Shown here one piece after another: positions 37,501 to 45,892 of a stretch of DNA of 64,000 bases (position 1 is its first letter; each line of letters opens with the position of its first letter). Source of the stretch: Novosphingobium mathurense (GTDB lineage Bacteria; Pseudomonadota; Alphaproteobacteria; Sphingomonadales; Sphingomonadaceae); the NCBI RefSeq assembly GCF_900168325.1, contig NZ_FVZE01000005.1:248001-312000 (forward strand), read 5' to 3'. Both the position numbers and the translations under genes were made by a program. The notes under the pieces were generated by a model, which worked only from the letters and a program-made list of their open reading frames with translations, made no database searches and was not told the origin of the DNA.

Positions 37501-38879
37501 AACTCCACCATCTCGCTGCTCTGGGCCTTATGCTTTCGGTCTCGGCGCCGGTGCTGGCGCAGGATGCCACCCAGGCACCTCTCGCGCAGGTCCCCGTCGA
37601 TCCCGAGGCGGGCTTGCAGGTCACCGTCTCCGACGACAGCGACTGGCAGGACCTGGGCATCGCGATCACCACGTTCGCCACCGACGCGGACGTTCCCACG
37701 CAGACGAATGCGGGCTCCACCGCGGCGCTGGGCCGGGCCCTGTCGCAGGTTGTCGCGGCGGACCTCAAGAACAACGGCCTGTTCAAGCCCTCGGGCCCGG
37801 CGGGCCTGCCGCAGCCGGCTTTCTCCGAAGTGCAGACGCCCAACTTCCCGATCTGGTCGGTCCGCAGTACCGACATGCTGGTGCAGGGCTATGTCCGCGC
37901 CGCGGCGAGCGGGCAGCTTACCGTGGGCTGTTACCTTTACGACGTCGCGCTCAAGCAGCAGCTGGCCAAGGGCGGCTGGCAGGTCGGCCCGGCCGACTGG
38001 CGCCGCGCCGCGCACAAGTGCGCCGACATGGTCTATTCGCGCCTTTCGGGCGAAAGCCCGTTCTTCGATTCGAAGATCGCCTACATCGCCGAGACCGGAC
38101 CCAAGGACCGCCGCATCAAGCGGCTGGCGGTGATGGATTCGGACGGCGCCAACCACCGCTATCTGACGAGTGGGCAGGCGACTGCGCTGACCCCGCGCTA
38201 TTCGCCCGACTATTCCAAGATCCTCTACCTCTCGTACCTCAACGGCCAGCCGAGCATCTATTCCTACGATCTGGCGACCAACAGCCAGAAGCTGATCGTG
38301 CGTACCGGCAATCCGACGATGGCGCCGCGCTGGTCGCCGGACGGAAAGTGGGTGCTCTATTCTATGTCGACGGGCGGCCGCACCGACATCTACCGCATTT
38401 CCTCGGCAGGGGGTGGCACGCCGCAGCGCCTGACCAACGGTCCGGGCATCAACATCGGCGGCAGCTACTCGCCCGACGGCAGCCGGATCGTGTTCGAGAG
38501 CGACCGTTCGGGCAGCCAGCAGGTCTACGTGATGAACGCCGACGGTTCCAACCAGCACCGCATCAGCTTCTTCGGCGGCCGTGCGGCAACGCCGGAATGG
38601 AGCCCGCGCGGCGACCAGATCGCCTTCACCCACATTGCCGGAAACCTGCGTATCGCGGTCATGAGCCCGGACGGGCGGGGCATGCGCTATCTCACCGATT
38701 CGTGGCAGGACGAAGCGCCGACATGGTCTCCCAACGGTCGCATCGTCCAGTTCTTCCGCACCGAGAAGAACTCCGGAATTACTTCGATCTGGCAAGTTGA
38801 CCTGACGGGCCGGAACGAACGTAAATTGCCCACGCCAGTGGGCGCGTCGGACCCTGCGTGGGGTCCGGTCCGACCCTGA
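37497..38879 (+). CDS. tolB: Tol-Pal system beta-propeller protein TolB
   Basis: A 460-residue periplasmic protein. The signal peptide is ALGLMLSVSAPVLA. An N-terminal domain runs to about residue 170 and a six-bladed WD40-like propeller follows. The propeller's repeated blade motif is visible as LTPRYSPDYSKILYLSY, PRWSPDGKWVLYS and GSYSPDGSRIVFESDRSG. It binds Pal. It overlaps tolA by 4 bp. Confidence 0.97.
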   Translation: MKLHHLAALGLMLSVSAPVLAQDATQAPLAQVPVDPEAGLQVTVSDDSDWQDLGIAITTFATDADVPTQTNAGSTAALGRALSQVVAADLKNNGLFKPSGPAGLPQPAFSEVQTPNFPIWSVRSTDMLVQGYVRAAASGQLTVGCYLYDVALKQQLAKGGWQVGPADWRRAAHKCADMVYSRLSGESPFFDSKIAYIAETGPKDRRIKRLAVMDSDGANHRYLTSGQATALTPRYSPDYSKILYLSYLNGQPSIYSYDLATNSQKLIVRTGNPTMAPRWSPDGKWVLYSMSTGGRTDIYRISSAGGGTPQRLTNGPGINIGGSYSPDGSRIVFESDRSGSQQVYVMNADGSNQHRISFFGGRAATPEWSPRGDQIAFTHIAGNLRIAVMSPDGRGMRYLTDSWQDEAPTWSPNGRIVQFFRTEKNSGITSIWQVDLTGRNERKLPTPVGASDPAWGPVRP

Positions 38880-38993
38880 GTGTAATTTGCACCGTTTACG
38901 GGTGCGCACTCAGGAAACCTTTGTTAAGTAATGATCGGAACTATAGCCGATGCCAGCCATTTCATTTGGCTGTGCAGCACAGGAGATTGCCCC

Positions 38994-39530
38994 ATGTCTT
39001 CTACCTTACAGACTCCTCGCTTCTCGAAGTCCGCTTCGACGATGCTTCTCCTTGCCGGGGCATTGGCCATTTCGGCTTGCGCTTCCAAGGCGCCCAAGGA
39101 ACTTCCGCCCGAGCCCGGCCCGGCCACCACGACGCAGGCTCCGCCCGCCGATCTTGGCCCGACTCCGGGTAGCCAGGCCGACTTCCTTGCCAAGATGAGC
39201 GGGTCGGACACGATCTACTTCGACACCGACAAGTACGACATCGACGCGATGGATCAGGACGCGCTGGCCAAGCAGGCGCAATGGCTGCTCCAGTATCCCA
39301 ACAAGCGCGCCACCATCGAAGGCCACTGCGACGAGCGCGGCACGCGCGAGTACAACCTTGCGCTGGGTGAACGCCGCGCCAATGCCGCGATGAACTATCT
39401 CGTGAGCCTCGGCGTGGATGCTGCGCGTATTTCGACCGTCAGCTATGGCAAGGAACGCCCGGTTGCGCTCGGTTCGAACGAGCAGGCCTGGGCGCAGAAC
39501 CGCCGCGCGGTCACTGTCACGATCGACTGA
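38994..39530 (+). CDS. pal: Peptidoglycan-associated lipoprotein
   Basis: A 178-residue OmpA-like lipoprotein. The signal is MLLLAGALAISAC, with the lipobox Cys. After a Pro-rich linker, an OmpA domain binds peptidoglycan: DTIYFDTDKYDIDAMDQDAL, then IEGHCDERGTREYNLALGER and SYGKERPVALGSNEQAWAQN. It links the outer membrane to the wall and to TolB. An AGGAGA ribosome site precedes the ATG at 38994; an upstream frame would not keep the lipobox. Confidence 0.97.
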   Translation: MSSTLQTPRFSKSASTMLLLAGALAISACASKAPKELPPEPGPATTTQAPPADLGPTPGSQADFLAKMSGSDTIYFDTDKYDIDAMDQDALAKQAQWLLQYPNKRATIEGHCDERGTREYNLALGERRANAAMNYLVSLGVDAARISTVSYGKERPVALGSNEQAWAQNRRAVTVTID

Positions 39531-39535
39531 TCGGC

Positions 39536-39727
39536 TTACTGACCAAACTTGAGAAGATCGCCCGGGCTGCCCAGCAGCTCGGGCGTTTTCACGCTGGCTC
39601 CGTAGCCCTGTCCGGTCATGAACCGGGGCGGTCCCAACGGCTCGCGCGCGACGTTTTCGCCGAACAGCACGTAGATCGCCATCATCAGGATGGAGAAGCA
39701 TGCGGATAGGGCCAGGCGTTTGCTCAT
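39536..39727 (-). CDS. Small hypothetical protein with one TM
   Basis: A 63-residue frame with an N-terminal membrane or signal-like helix (LALSACFSILMMAIYVLFG) and a short soluble tail. The last third overlaps the pal terminator, so codons there are also hairpin bases. Family unknown. It is plausible because of the clean start and hydrophobic N-terminus, but it could be an accident of the terminator region. Confidence 0.45.
   Translation of the reverse strand: MSKRLALSACFSILMMAIYVLFGENVAREPLGPPRFMTGQGYGASVKTPELLGSPGDLLKFGQ
39559..39590 (+). terminator. Rho-independent terminator of the tol-pal operon
   Basis: GCCCG and GCTGC (39560-39570) pair with GCAGC and CGGGC (39574-39584), with one mismatched pair and a 3-nt loop, followed by GTTTT. 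It lies 30 bp after the pal stop. Confidence 0.8.
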
Positions 39728-39867
39728 GGGCGCCCCACAATGCTAAGCCAGGTTAGTATAATTGCTTCGGGCTACTGCTGCAATGCAACGACGGCGGGAG
39801 CGTTAGGCGGTTTCCTGCGATTTACAAGACTTGCATCCATTTCGAGTCGCAGCGTATCGCTAAGTCA

Positions 39868-40401
39868 ATGAGCCGCGTACGCAGATCCATGGACTGGGGA
39901 TTCCCGCGCTGGCGCGGCTACGAGTCCGCGCGCGAAGCCGCGCAGGTCCGCCTGTGCGATCGCCATGGCTGCTCTGAACCGGGCGATTGCCCCGCGCCGA
40001 AAAGCCCCAGCAGCCCGGACCGCTGGTACTTCTGTCAGAAGCACGCGGCCGAGTACAATGCCGGCTGGGACTATTTCGCCGGCCTCACCAAGGAAGAGGC
40101 CGCGGCGCGTGAAAAGAAGGAGCGCCAGACCCACGAAGGCTACCAGGAATCGGCGCACTACGGCTGGGCCGGGTCGGGTGACGGCAGCCGCAGCGGCGAT
40201 GAACTGCGCGCGCTCGAAGCCCTTGGCCTCGAACCCGATGCGGACTTCGACGCAGTGCGCAAGGCCTGGCGCACGAAAGCCAAGGAAGTGCATCCCGACG
40301 TCCGGCCGGGCGATGCCGAGGCTGCCAAGGCATTCCAGACCTACCAGCTTGCCTACGAAGTCCTGCGTGCCGCCGAAGAGCGGCGCGAATGGCACGGTTG
40401 A
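39868..40401 (+). CDS. J-domain (DnaJ-like) protein
   Basis: A 177-residue protein. The N-terminal half has two CxH/HxxC-like clusters (LCDRHGCSEPGDC and YFCQKHAAEYNAGW) that may bind a metal, then a J-domain at the C-terminus: RALEALGLEPDADFDAVRKA and KEVHPDVRPGDAEAAKAF, with the HPD that activates DnaK ATPase. It lacks the Gly/Phe and zinc domains of DnaJ itself. In related bacteria such proteins are often annotated J-domain with an N-terminal Cys/His module. Confidence 0.88.
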   Translation: MSRVRRSMDWGFPRWRGYESAREAAQVRLCDRHGCSEPGDCPAPKSPSSPDRWYFCQKHAAEYNAGWDYFAGLTKEEAAAREKKERQTHEGYQESAHYGWAGSGDGSRSGDELRALEALGLEPDADFDAVRKAWRTKAKEVHPDVRPGDAEAAKAFQTYQLAYEVLRAAEERREWHG

Positions 40402-40439
40402 TCGTGTCCCTACTGATTTGCGCGTAGAGTAAGCGTCAG

Positions 40440-40455
40440 CCCCGCCTGTGCGGGG
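40440..40455. repeat. Short REP-like palindrome
   Basis: CCCCGC-CTGT-GCGGGG (40440-40455) is a short intergenic hairpin followed by ATGACG, a style of dispersed palindrome common in sphingomonad genomes. It lies between the J-domain gene and the convergent SLC13 gene. Confidence 0.5.
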
Positions 40456-40517
40456 ATGACGAAAGGTGCGGAAGGGGCCTGAGGCGGCGGCGGGGGCACT
40501 CCCCTATGTCCGGCCCG

Positions 40518-41933
40518 CTATCTCCCGATCAGCAGCGAGACCAGCCAGACCACGCCGACGATCAGCGGTGCGCCCGCGATGTCGAGCAGCAGGCCCGACT
40601 TGATCATGCGCGGCAGTTCGATGCGCCCGGTTGCCCAGGCGATGGCGTTGGGTCCGGTGCCTGCGGGCAGCATGAAGCCCCAGCTTGCGGCGAGCGCTGC
40701 GGGCATGGCCAGCAGGATCGGATCGGCACCCAGCGCGACCGCGAGGCTGGCGACGACCGGCATGATGCCACTGGCCGTCGCGACGTTGCTGGCGAACTCG
40801 GTGATGACGATGACCATGGCGGTGATCGCAAGCGCGACGACGGGCAATGGGACGGCGGACAGCGGCAGGAGCGACCGGCCCAGCCAGTCGGCGAGCCCCG
40901 AGGCGCCCATGCCTTCGGCCAGCGCAAGGCCGCCGCCGAACATCATGATGACGCCCCAGGGCGCGCGATTGGCTTCATCCCAGTTGAGCAGGGGGCGTCC
41001 GGTTCCGTCCGGCACCACGAAGAGCAGCAGGCCGACGCCCACCGCGATCGTGCCGTCGGTCAGCGAACCCTTGGGCAGAAGCGGTGCGATCAACGGCGTC
41101 AGCATCCACAGCGCGAAGGCCACGGCGACGAGCGGGACGAGACGGCGTTCCGGCTCGGTCCACTTGTGATGGACGGCAATCGCCTCGCGCGCGGCGCGAA
41201 CGTCGAAAGGATGCGTGGCGACCGCCTGCATGCGGGCAACGATGAAAGCAGCCAGTGGAATGCCCACCAGGACGAGGGGAATGCCGATAAGGCTCCACCG
41301 GGCAAAGCTGATGTGCAGGCCGATCATCGAATCGAGCAGGGCAACCGCGATGGCATTGGTCGGCGAGCCGACGATCGTGCCGAGGCCGCCGATCGATGCG
41401 GCAAAAGCGATGCCCATTGGCAGGGCGCCGGCCAGGCCCTGGCGTTCGTCGTCCGCGATGCCGCCGGCCTCGATCACGGCAAGGGCCATGGGCATCATGA
41501 TCAGCGCCGTGGACGTATTGGAAATTGCCATCGACAGGATCGCCGCGGCCATCATGAAGGCGAACAGCAGGCGACCCGCGCCGCCCTTGGAACCCAGCCC
41601 GTCGAGCAGGGACAGAGCCAATCGCCGGTGCAGTCCGGTGCGCTCGATGGCAAGGGCGATGAAGGCGCCGCCCAGGATCAGGAACAGGGTGGGGGAATAG
41701 TAGCTGGAGGCCGTCTCGCCCGCCGTCATGACCCCGGCAAATGGCAGGACGAGGAAAGGGGCCAGCGCGGTCGCGGTCAGCGGCAGGGCCTCGGTCATCC
41801 ACCAGCAGGCCATCAGGGCGACGAGGCCCGCGACGGTCCATGCCTGCGGCGGCATTCCTGCCGGTTCGGGCAGGATCAGCGTTGCCCCGAACAGCACCAG
41901 TCCCGCGATCAGTCCGATCCGCTTGGCATCCAT
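40518..41933 (-). CDS. SLC13/DASS family anion permease
   Basis: A 471-residue inner-membrane permease with about 12 hydrophobic spans. Family features are MACWWMTEALPLTATALAPF, the NTSTALIMMPMALA loop (NT motif), GLGTIVGSPTNAIA, and the later EFASNVATASGIMPVVASL and PAGTGPNAIAWATGR. Such SNT motifs bind Na+ and a dicarboxylate, phosphate or sulfate. The substrate cannot be chosen from sequence. The ATG at 41933 is preferred to 41978 because MDAKRIGLIAGL leads directly into TM1. Confidence 0.9.
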   Translation of the reverse strand: MDAKRIGLIAGLVLFGATLILPEPAGMPPQAWTVAGLVALMACWWMTEALPLTATALAPFLVLPFAGVMTAGETASSYYSPTLFLILGGAFIALAIERTGLHRRLALSLLDGLGSKGGAGRLLFAFMMAAAILSMAISNTSTALIMMPMALAVIEAGGIADDERQGLAGALPMGIAFAASIGGLGTIVGSPTNAIAVALLDSMIGLHISFARWSLIGIPLVLVGIPLAAFIVARMQAVATHPFDVRAAREAIAVHHKWTEPERRLVPLVAVAFALWMLTPLIAPLLPKGSLTDGTIAVGVGLLLFVVPDGTGRPLLNWDEANRAPWGVIMMFGGGLALAEGMGASGLADWLGRSLLPLSAVPLPVVALAITAMVIVITEFASNVATASGIMPVVASLAVALGADPILLAMPAALAASWGFMLPAGTGPNAIAWATGRIELPRMIKSGLLLDIAGAPLIVGVVWLVSLLIGR

Positions 41934-42071
41934 GCCGATGTCATCCCCCCATTCCCGTTTGAGGGACTTAAGCCACAAATCTCAGGATGATGCGAGGGGG
42001 AGAAGCAGGTTGGCGTACTTCCTGGCCGTTAACCCGGCGCATTTGCTTCGGGTTATCACCGGAGCGCGTGG

Positions 42072-42089
42072 ACCCCGGATCAAGTTCGG
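42072..42089. repeat. Dispersed intergenic palindrome
   Basis: CCCCGGATCAAGTTCGGG (42072-42089) can fold as CCCGGA/TTCGGG with one G-T pair. It belongs to a palindrome type that is frequent between genes in alphaproteobacteria. The rest of 41979-42156 shows no gene. Confidence 0.5.
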
Positions 42090-42156
42090 GATGGCGGCCT
42101 GTGGCAGGCAGTCGCGTGCCCAAGGACTGACGGCACACGCTTTTGCCAGCAAAGAC

Positions 42157-42187
42157 AAAGGGCGCACCCGGCGGGTACGCCCTTTTT
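42157..42187. terminator. Terminator downstream of infC
   Basis: AAAGGGCG (42157-42164) pairs with CGCCCTTT (42178-42185), with additional inner pairs. On the minus strand it is followed by TTTGTCTTT and lies 22 bp after infC, so it should stop that transcript. A T-run on the plus strand makes it bidirectional. Confidence 0.75.
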
Positions 42188-42209
42188 CTTTGGCAATGCC
42201 GGTCAGCGC

Positions 42210-42752
42210 TTACTTGGGCGCCAGCACCATCAGCATCTGGCGGCCTTCCATGCGCGGATAGGCTTCGATCTTCGCGATCTCTTCCACATCGGCCTGCACG
42301 CGGCGCAGCAGGTCCATGCCCAGCTGCTGGTGCGACAGTTCGCGGCCACGGAAGCGCAGGGTGACCTTCACCTTGTCGCCATCGCCGATGAAGCGCTGCA
42401 CGTTGCGCATCTTCACGTCGTAGTCGTGATCGTCGATGTTCGGACGCATCTTGATCTCTTTGATCTCCTGCGTCTTCTGCGTCTTGCGCGCTGCATTGGC
42501 CTTTTTCTGGGCCTCGTAGCGATACTTGCCGACGTCGAGGAACTTGCACACCGGCGGGTCTGCGTTGGGCGAGACTTCTACCAGGTCAAGGCCGACTTCG
42601 GCCGCCTGCTCGATAGCCTCACGGGTGTACATGACGCCAATGTTCTCGCCGTTCTCGTCGATCACGCGGACCTTGTCGGCTTGGATGAAATTGTTGTAGC
42701 GCGGTCCGCTCTTGACCGGTGGCGTCATCATGCGCCGGGGTGGGGGTGCTAT
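42210..42752 (-). CDS. infC: Translation initiation factor IF-3, probable AUA start
   Basis: A 173-residue core with the IF-3 N-domain ([40 protein letters not shown]) and C-domain ([35 protein letters not shown]). It keeps the 30S subunit selective for the initiator tRNA and AUG. The first ATG (42731) has no ribosome site near it: AGGAG (42764-42760) is 28 nt away. Seven codons upstream, in frame, ATA at 42752-42750 stands exactly 7 nt after AGGAG. IF-3 genes of other bacteria use rare starts (AUU) for self-control, so AUA is likely here. Confidence 0.9.
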   Translation of the reverse strand: MAPPPRRMMTPPVKSGPRYNNFIQADKVRVIDENGENIGVMYTREAIEQAAEVGLDLVEVSPNADPPVCKFLDVGKYRYEAQKKANAARKTQKTQEIKEIKMRPNIDDHDYDVKMRNVQRFIGDGDKVKVTLRFRGRELSHQQLGMDLLRRVQADVEEIAKIEAYPRMEGRQMLMVLAPK

Positions 42753-42895
42753 AAGCGTTCTCCTGAGTCGTCTTCGATTTACGTGCGAATGGGGCGCTCA
42801 ATAGTGCGATTTGACCCGCCAAGCAAAGCGGGAATTCGCAAGATTAACATAGAGCCCCAGCCGCATGCACGGCTTATGCCCGCTTATATGGGCCT

Positions 42896-43588
42896 TCAGG
42901 CCGCCGCGCGCCAGAGGGGATATGCAATCAATCGCCCTGTGGCGGGCACCAGCGCATCGATCGCAGAGGCTGGTTGCATCGCCGCAAGGATCGCCGGATG
43001 GGCTGCGTCCATGCCGCCGGTGAGGGCGCCGAAAGCAGGCAAAATCAATCGGTTGTCGCTGCGCACCGCGCAAGGGCGGGCGATCCTGCGGCCCCGTGCG
43101 GACACGATCAGGCGCGGGTGATAGTGCCCGGACAGTTCGGGAAGGTGCGTCGCTCCCTGCGCCTTGTGGCGCAGCACCAGCCCGGCGATTTCGACTTCCG
43201 CAAGGCGGGTGCCCCCGGCTTCGGCGCCAAGCTCAGGATCGTGATTTCCCATGATCCACACCCAGTCGAGCGCGCGGGTAAGGGCATCGAGCATGCCCCG
43301 GGCATGGGGATCGAGCCGTCCGGTCCCTTCGCTGTCGTGAAAATTGTCGCCCAGCGCGAAGACGCGCCGGGCACCTGTCTGCCGCACCGCATGGGCGAGC
43401 CGCTCCAGCGTTTCGCGGCTGTCGTAGGGGGGCAGCATCTGCCCGCCCTGCGCGTAGTAGCTGGCTTTCTCGAGGTGGAGATCGGCGACCAGCAGGGCCT
43501 GTTCGCGCGGCCAGTAGATCGCGCTGCCCCGCGTTCCGGCAGCGCCGACGAGGTGCATTTCCTCGGACTGGAACGAAAAGGGAACCAT
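42896..43588 (-). CDS. pdeM: Ligase-associated DNA damage response endonuclease PdeM
   Basis: A 230-residue metallophosphoesterase. The binuclear metal motifs are all present: VADLHLEK, FALGDNFHD, WIMGNHDPE and ELSGHYHPR. The PdeM family is associated with the DNA ligase/Lhr repair cluster in many bacteria. No Lhr helicase or ligase gene is near it here, so it is detached from the cluster. It lies 144 bp upstream of infC on the same strand. Confidence 0.9.
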   Translation of the reverse strand: MVPFSFQSEEMHLVGAAGTRGSAIYWPREQALLVADLHLEKASYYAQGGQMLPPYDSRETLERLAHAVRQTGARRVFALGDNFHDSEGTGRLDPHARGMLDALTRALDWVWIMGNHDPELGAEAGGTRLAEVEIAGLVLRHKAQGATHLPELSGHYHPRLIVSARGRRIARPCAVRSDNRLILPAFGALTGGMDAAHPAILAAMQPASAIDALVPATGRLIAYPLWRAAA

Positions 43589-43647
43589 GGCTTTTCCTTG
43601 CCGCAGGCGGCTCGATTTGGCAAGCGGCGCGCAAACAAGGATTAGGC

Positions 43648-44514
43648 ATGACCGACTGGACCCCTTACACTCTGCGCGCCCGCACCTGGTTCGAGACCCT
43701 GCGTGACAGGATCTGCGCCGAATTCGAGGCGATCGAACGCGAGGCCGGCTCGTCGGCTGCCTTCGATTATACCCCGTGGAAGCGCTCGGCGGTCGAAGGC
43801 GGGGCCGAGGGCGAGACGGGCGGCGGCACGCGCGGCCTGATGAAGGGCAAGGTCTTCGAGAAGGTCGGCGTCAACGTTTCGACCGTGGTCGGCTCGCTGT
43901 CCAGGGACTTCGCCGCCTCGATCAACGGGGCCTCGGCCGAACAGAACGCCTTTTCCGCAACCGGCATCAGCCTTGTTGCGCACATGGCCAATCCGCATGT
44001 GCCCGCCGTGCACATGAATACCCGCTTCCTGACGACGACCAAGGCGTGGTTCGGCGGTGGCGCAGACCTCAATCCGCCGCTGCCCTACGACGAGGATACC
44101 GAGGAATTCCACGCGGAACTCAAGGCCGCCTGCGATGCCCACGGCGCCGACTATTACGAGCGCTACAAGGCCTGGGCGGACGAGTACTTCTTCATCCCCC
44201 ACCGCAATGTCCACCGCGGTGTCGGCGGGATCTTCTACGACCACCTGGAGTGCGCGGACGAGGCTGCGTGGGAAGCGAACTTTGCCTACACCATGGCGGT
44301 TGGCGAAGCGTTCCTGGCCGTGTTTCCGCGCCTCGTGCGCCGTCGCATGGGCATGGACTTCACGCCCGCCGACAAGGCGCAGCAACTCGAATGGCGCGGC
44401 CGCTATGCCGAATTCAACCTCGTCTATGACCGCGGCACGCTGTTCGGCCTCAAGACCGGCGGCAATATCGACGCGATCCTGATGAGCCTGCCGCCCGAGG
44501 TGACCTGGAGCTAG
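43648..44514 (+). CDS. hemF: Oxygen-dependent coproporphyrinogen III oxidase
   Basis: A 288-residue HemF that uses O2 to decarboxylate coproporphyrinogen III to protoporphyrinogen IX. The family segments are GGGTRGLMKGKVFEKVGVNV, VPAVHMNTRFLTT, FGGGADLNPPLPYDEDTEEF and IPHRNVHRGVGGIFYDHLE. Its use of oxygen fits an aerobic organism. It is divergent from pdeM and ends 58 bp from the convergent MFS gene. Confidence 0.97.
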   Translation: MTDWTPYTLRARTWFETLRDRICAEFEAIEREAGSSAAFDYTPWKRSAVEGGAEGETGGGTRGLMKGKVFEKVGVNVSTVVGSLSRDFAASINGASAEQNAFSATGISLVAHMANPHVPAVHMNTRFLTTTKAWFGGGADLNPPLPYDEDTEEFHAELKAACDAHGADYYERYKAWADEYFFIPHRNVHRGVGGIFYDHLECADEAAWEANFAYTMAVGEAFLAVFPRLVRRRMGMDFTPADKAQQLEWRGRYAEFNLVYDRGTLFGLKTGGNIDAILMSLPPEVTWS

Positions 44515-44572
44515 GCTGTGGGGAAAGTGTGCGCCTGGAAGTTGAGCAGCTATCGGGAGGCGACAGGGGTCC

Positions 44573-45892
44573 TTAGATCGCTTCGACTTTCACGCCCCGC
44601 GAAGCGCCCTTGACCGGCGGGGCGTCGGACAGGGGCTGGCCGGCCGTTTCCTTCATGAAGTGTAGCGCGACTGCGCCCACCGCGCAGGCGGCCATCATGT
44701 AGTAGGCGGGCATCAGCGGGTCGCCGGTGGCCGAGATCAGTCCGCTGCCGATTGCCGGTGCCGTGCCGCCGAAGATCGAGGTTGCCACGTTGTAGGAGAT
44801 CGCGAAGCCGGCAAAGCGCACCGCGGTCGGGAACAGGGCCGGGAAGGTCGCGGAAATCGTCGCCAGCTGGGGGACGTAGAGCAGGCCGAGGACCAGGAAG
44901 CCGATCACGGCCCCGGACAGGCCCGTGCCCATCAGCATGTAGAGCGGCACCACGCCGATGAAGAGACCGATCAGCGAGAACCACCAGAGCGGCTTGCGCC
45001 CGATCCTGTCGGACAGCGCTCCGGTGATCGGCAGCAGGACCATCATGAACAGCATGCCCAGGATCGGCACGACCAGCGCTTCGTCGGCGGTCAGGCCGAG
45101 GCGGCGCTGCAGGTAGGTGGGCATGTAGCTGAGCAGCGTGTAGTTCACGACGTTGAGCGCGATCACCATGCCGCCCATCACCAGCATCGGCCTCCAGTAA
45201 TGGGCCATGAGATAGGGCAGGCCGTGCGAGACGCGCTCGGCCTTCTCGTGTTCCTCGCGAAAGACCGGCGTGTCCTCCATGTGCGAACGCAAGTAGACGC
45301 CCACGGCGCCGAGCGGTCCGGCGACCAGGAAGGGGATGCGCCAGCCCCAGTCGTGCATCGCCGCCTCACCCAGCAGCAGCGAGAAGCCCAGCATCAGCAG
45401 CGCGCCGAGCGAAAAGCCCGCCAGCGTGCCGAATTCGAGGAAGCTGCCGCAGAAGCCGCGCTTCTCGTCCGGTGCGTATTCGGCCATGAAGGTCGCCGCA
45501 CCGCCGTACTCGCCGCCGGTGGAGAAGCCCTGGATCATGCGCAGCACGATCAGCAGCAGCGGCGCCCAGAACCCGGCGGTGGCATAGGATGGCAAGAGGC
45601 CGACGCAGAAGGTCGCCCCCGACATGACGACAATGGTGATCGCCAGCACCGACTTGCGGCCCAGCCGGTCTCCCAGCGGCCCCCAGAAGATTCCGCCCAG
45701 CGGACGCACCAGGAACGAGATGGCGAACGTCGCCAGCGCGAAAAGCACGGCTTCCTCGGTGTTGCCGGGGAACAGCGCTGCCGAAATATACGTGACGCCG
45801 TAGGAATAGATTCCGTAGTCGAACCATTCGGTGGCGTTGCCGATCGCCGAAGCGGCAATGGCGCGGCGCAGGGTTGCTGGGTCTGTCTGCAT
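44573..45892 (-). CDS. MFS transporter, metabolite:H+ symporter (MHS) family
   Basis: A 439-residue transporter with 12 predicted membrane helices. The opening ASAIGNATEWFDYGIYSYGV is the hallmark of the MHS family (proline/betaine, shikimate, alpha-ketoglutarate, citrate symporters). The signatures GGIFWGPLGDRLGRKSVLA and QGFSTGGEYGGAATFMAEYA are present. The solute is unknown. Its ATG overlaps the stop of the upstream MFS gene, so the pair is co-transcribed. Confidence 0.92.
   Translation of the reverse strand: MQTDPATLRRAIAASAIGNATEWFDYGIYSYGVTYISAALFPGNTEEAVLFALATFAISFLVRPLGGIFWGPLGDRLGRKSVLAITIVVMSGATFCVGLLPSYATAGFWAPLLLIVLRMIQGFSTGGEYGGAATFMAEYAPDEKRGFCGSFLEFGTLAGFSLGALLMLGFSLLLGEAAMHDWGWRIPFLVAGPLGAVGVYLRSHMEDTPVFREEHEKAERVSHGLPYLMAHYWRPMLVMGGMVIALNVVNYTLLSYMPTYLQRRLGLTADEALVVPILGMLFMMVLLPITGALSDRIGRKPLWWFSLIGLFIGVVPLYMLMGTGLSGAVIGFLVLGLLYVPQLATISATFPALFPTAVRFAGFAISYNVATSIFGGTAPAIGSGLISATGDPLMPAYYMMAACAVGAVALHFMKETAGQPLSDAPPVKGASRGVKVEAI

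Noticed and set aside
40506..41990. A 494-residue plus-strand open frame
   Set aside because: It is antisense to the SLC13 permease and its composition (Gln/His/Arg/Asp-rich) is typical of a shadow frame.
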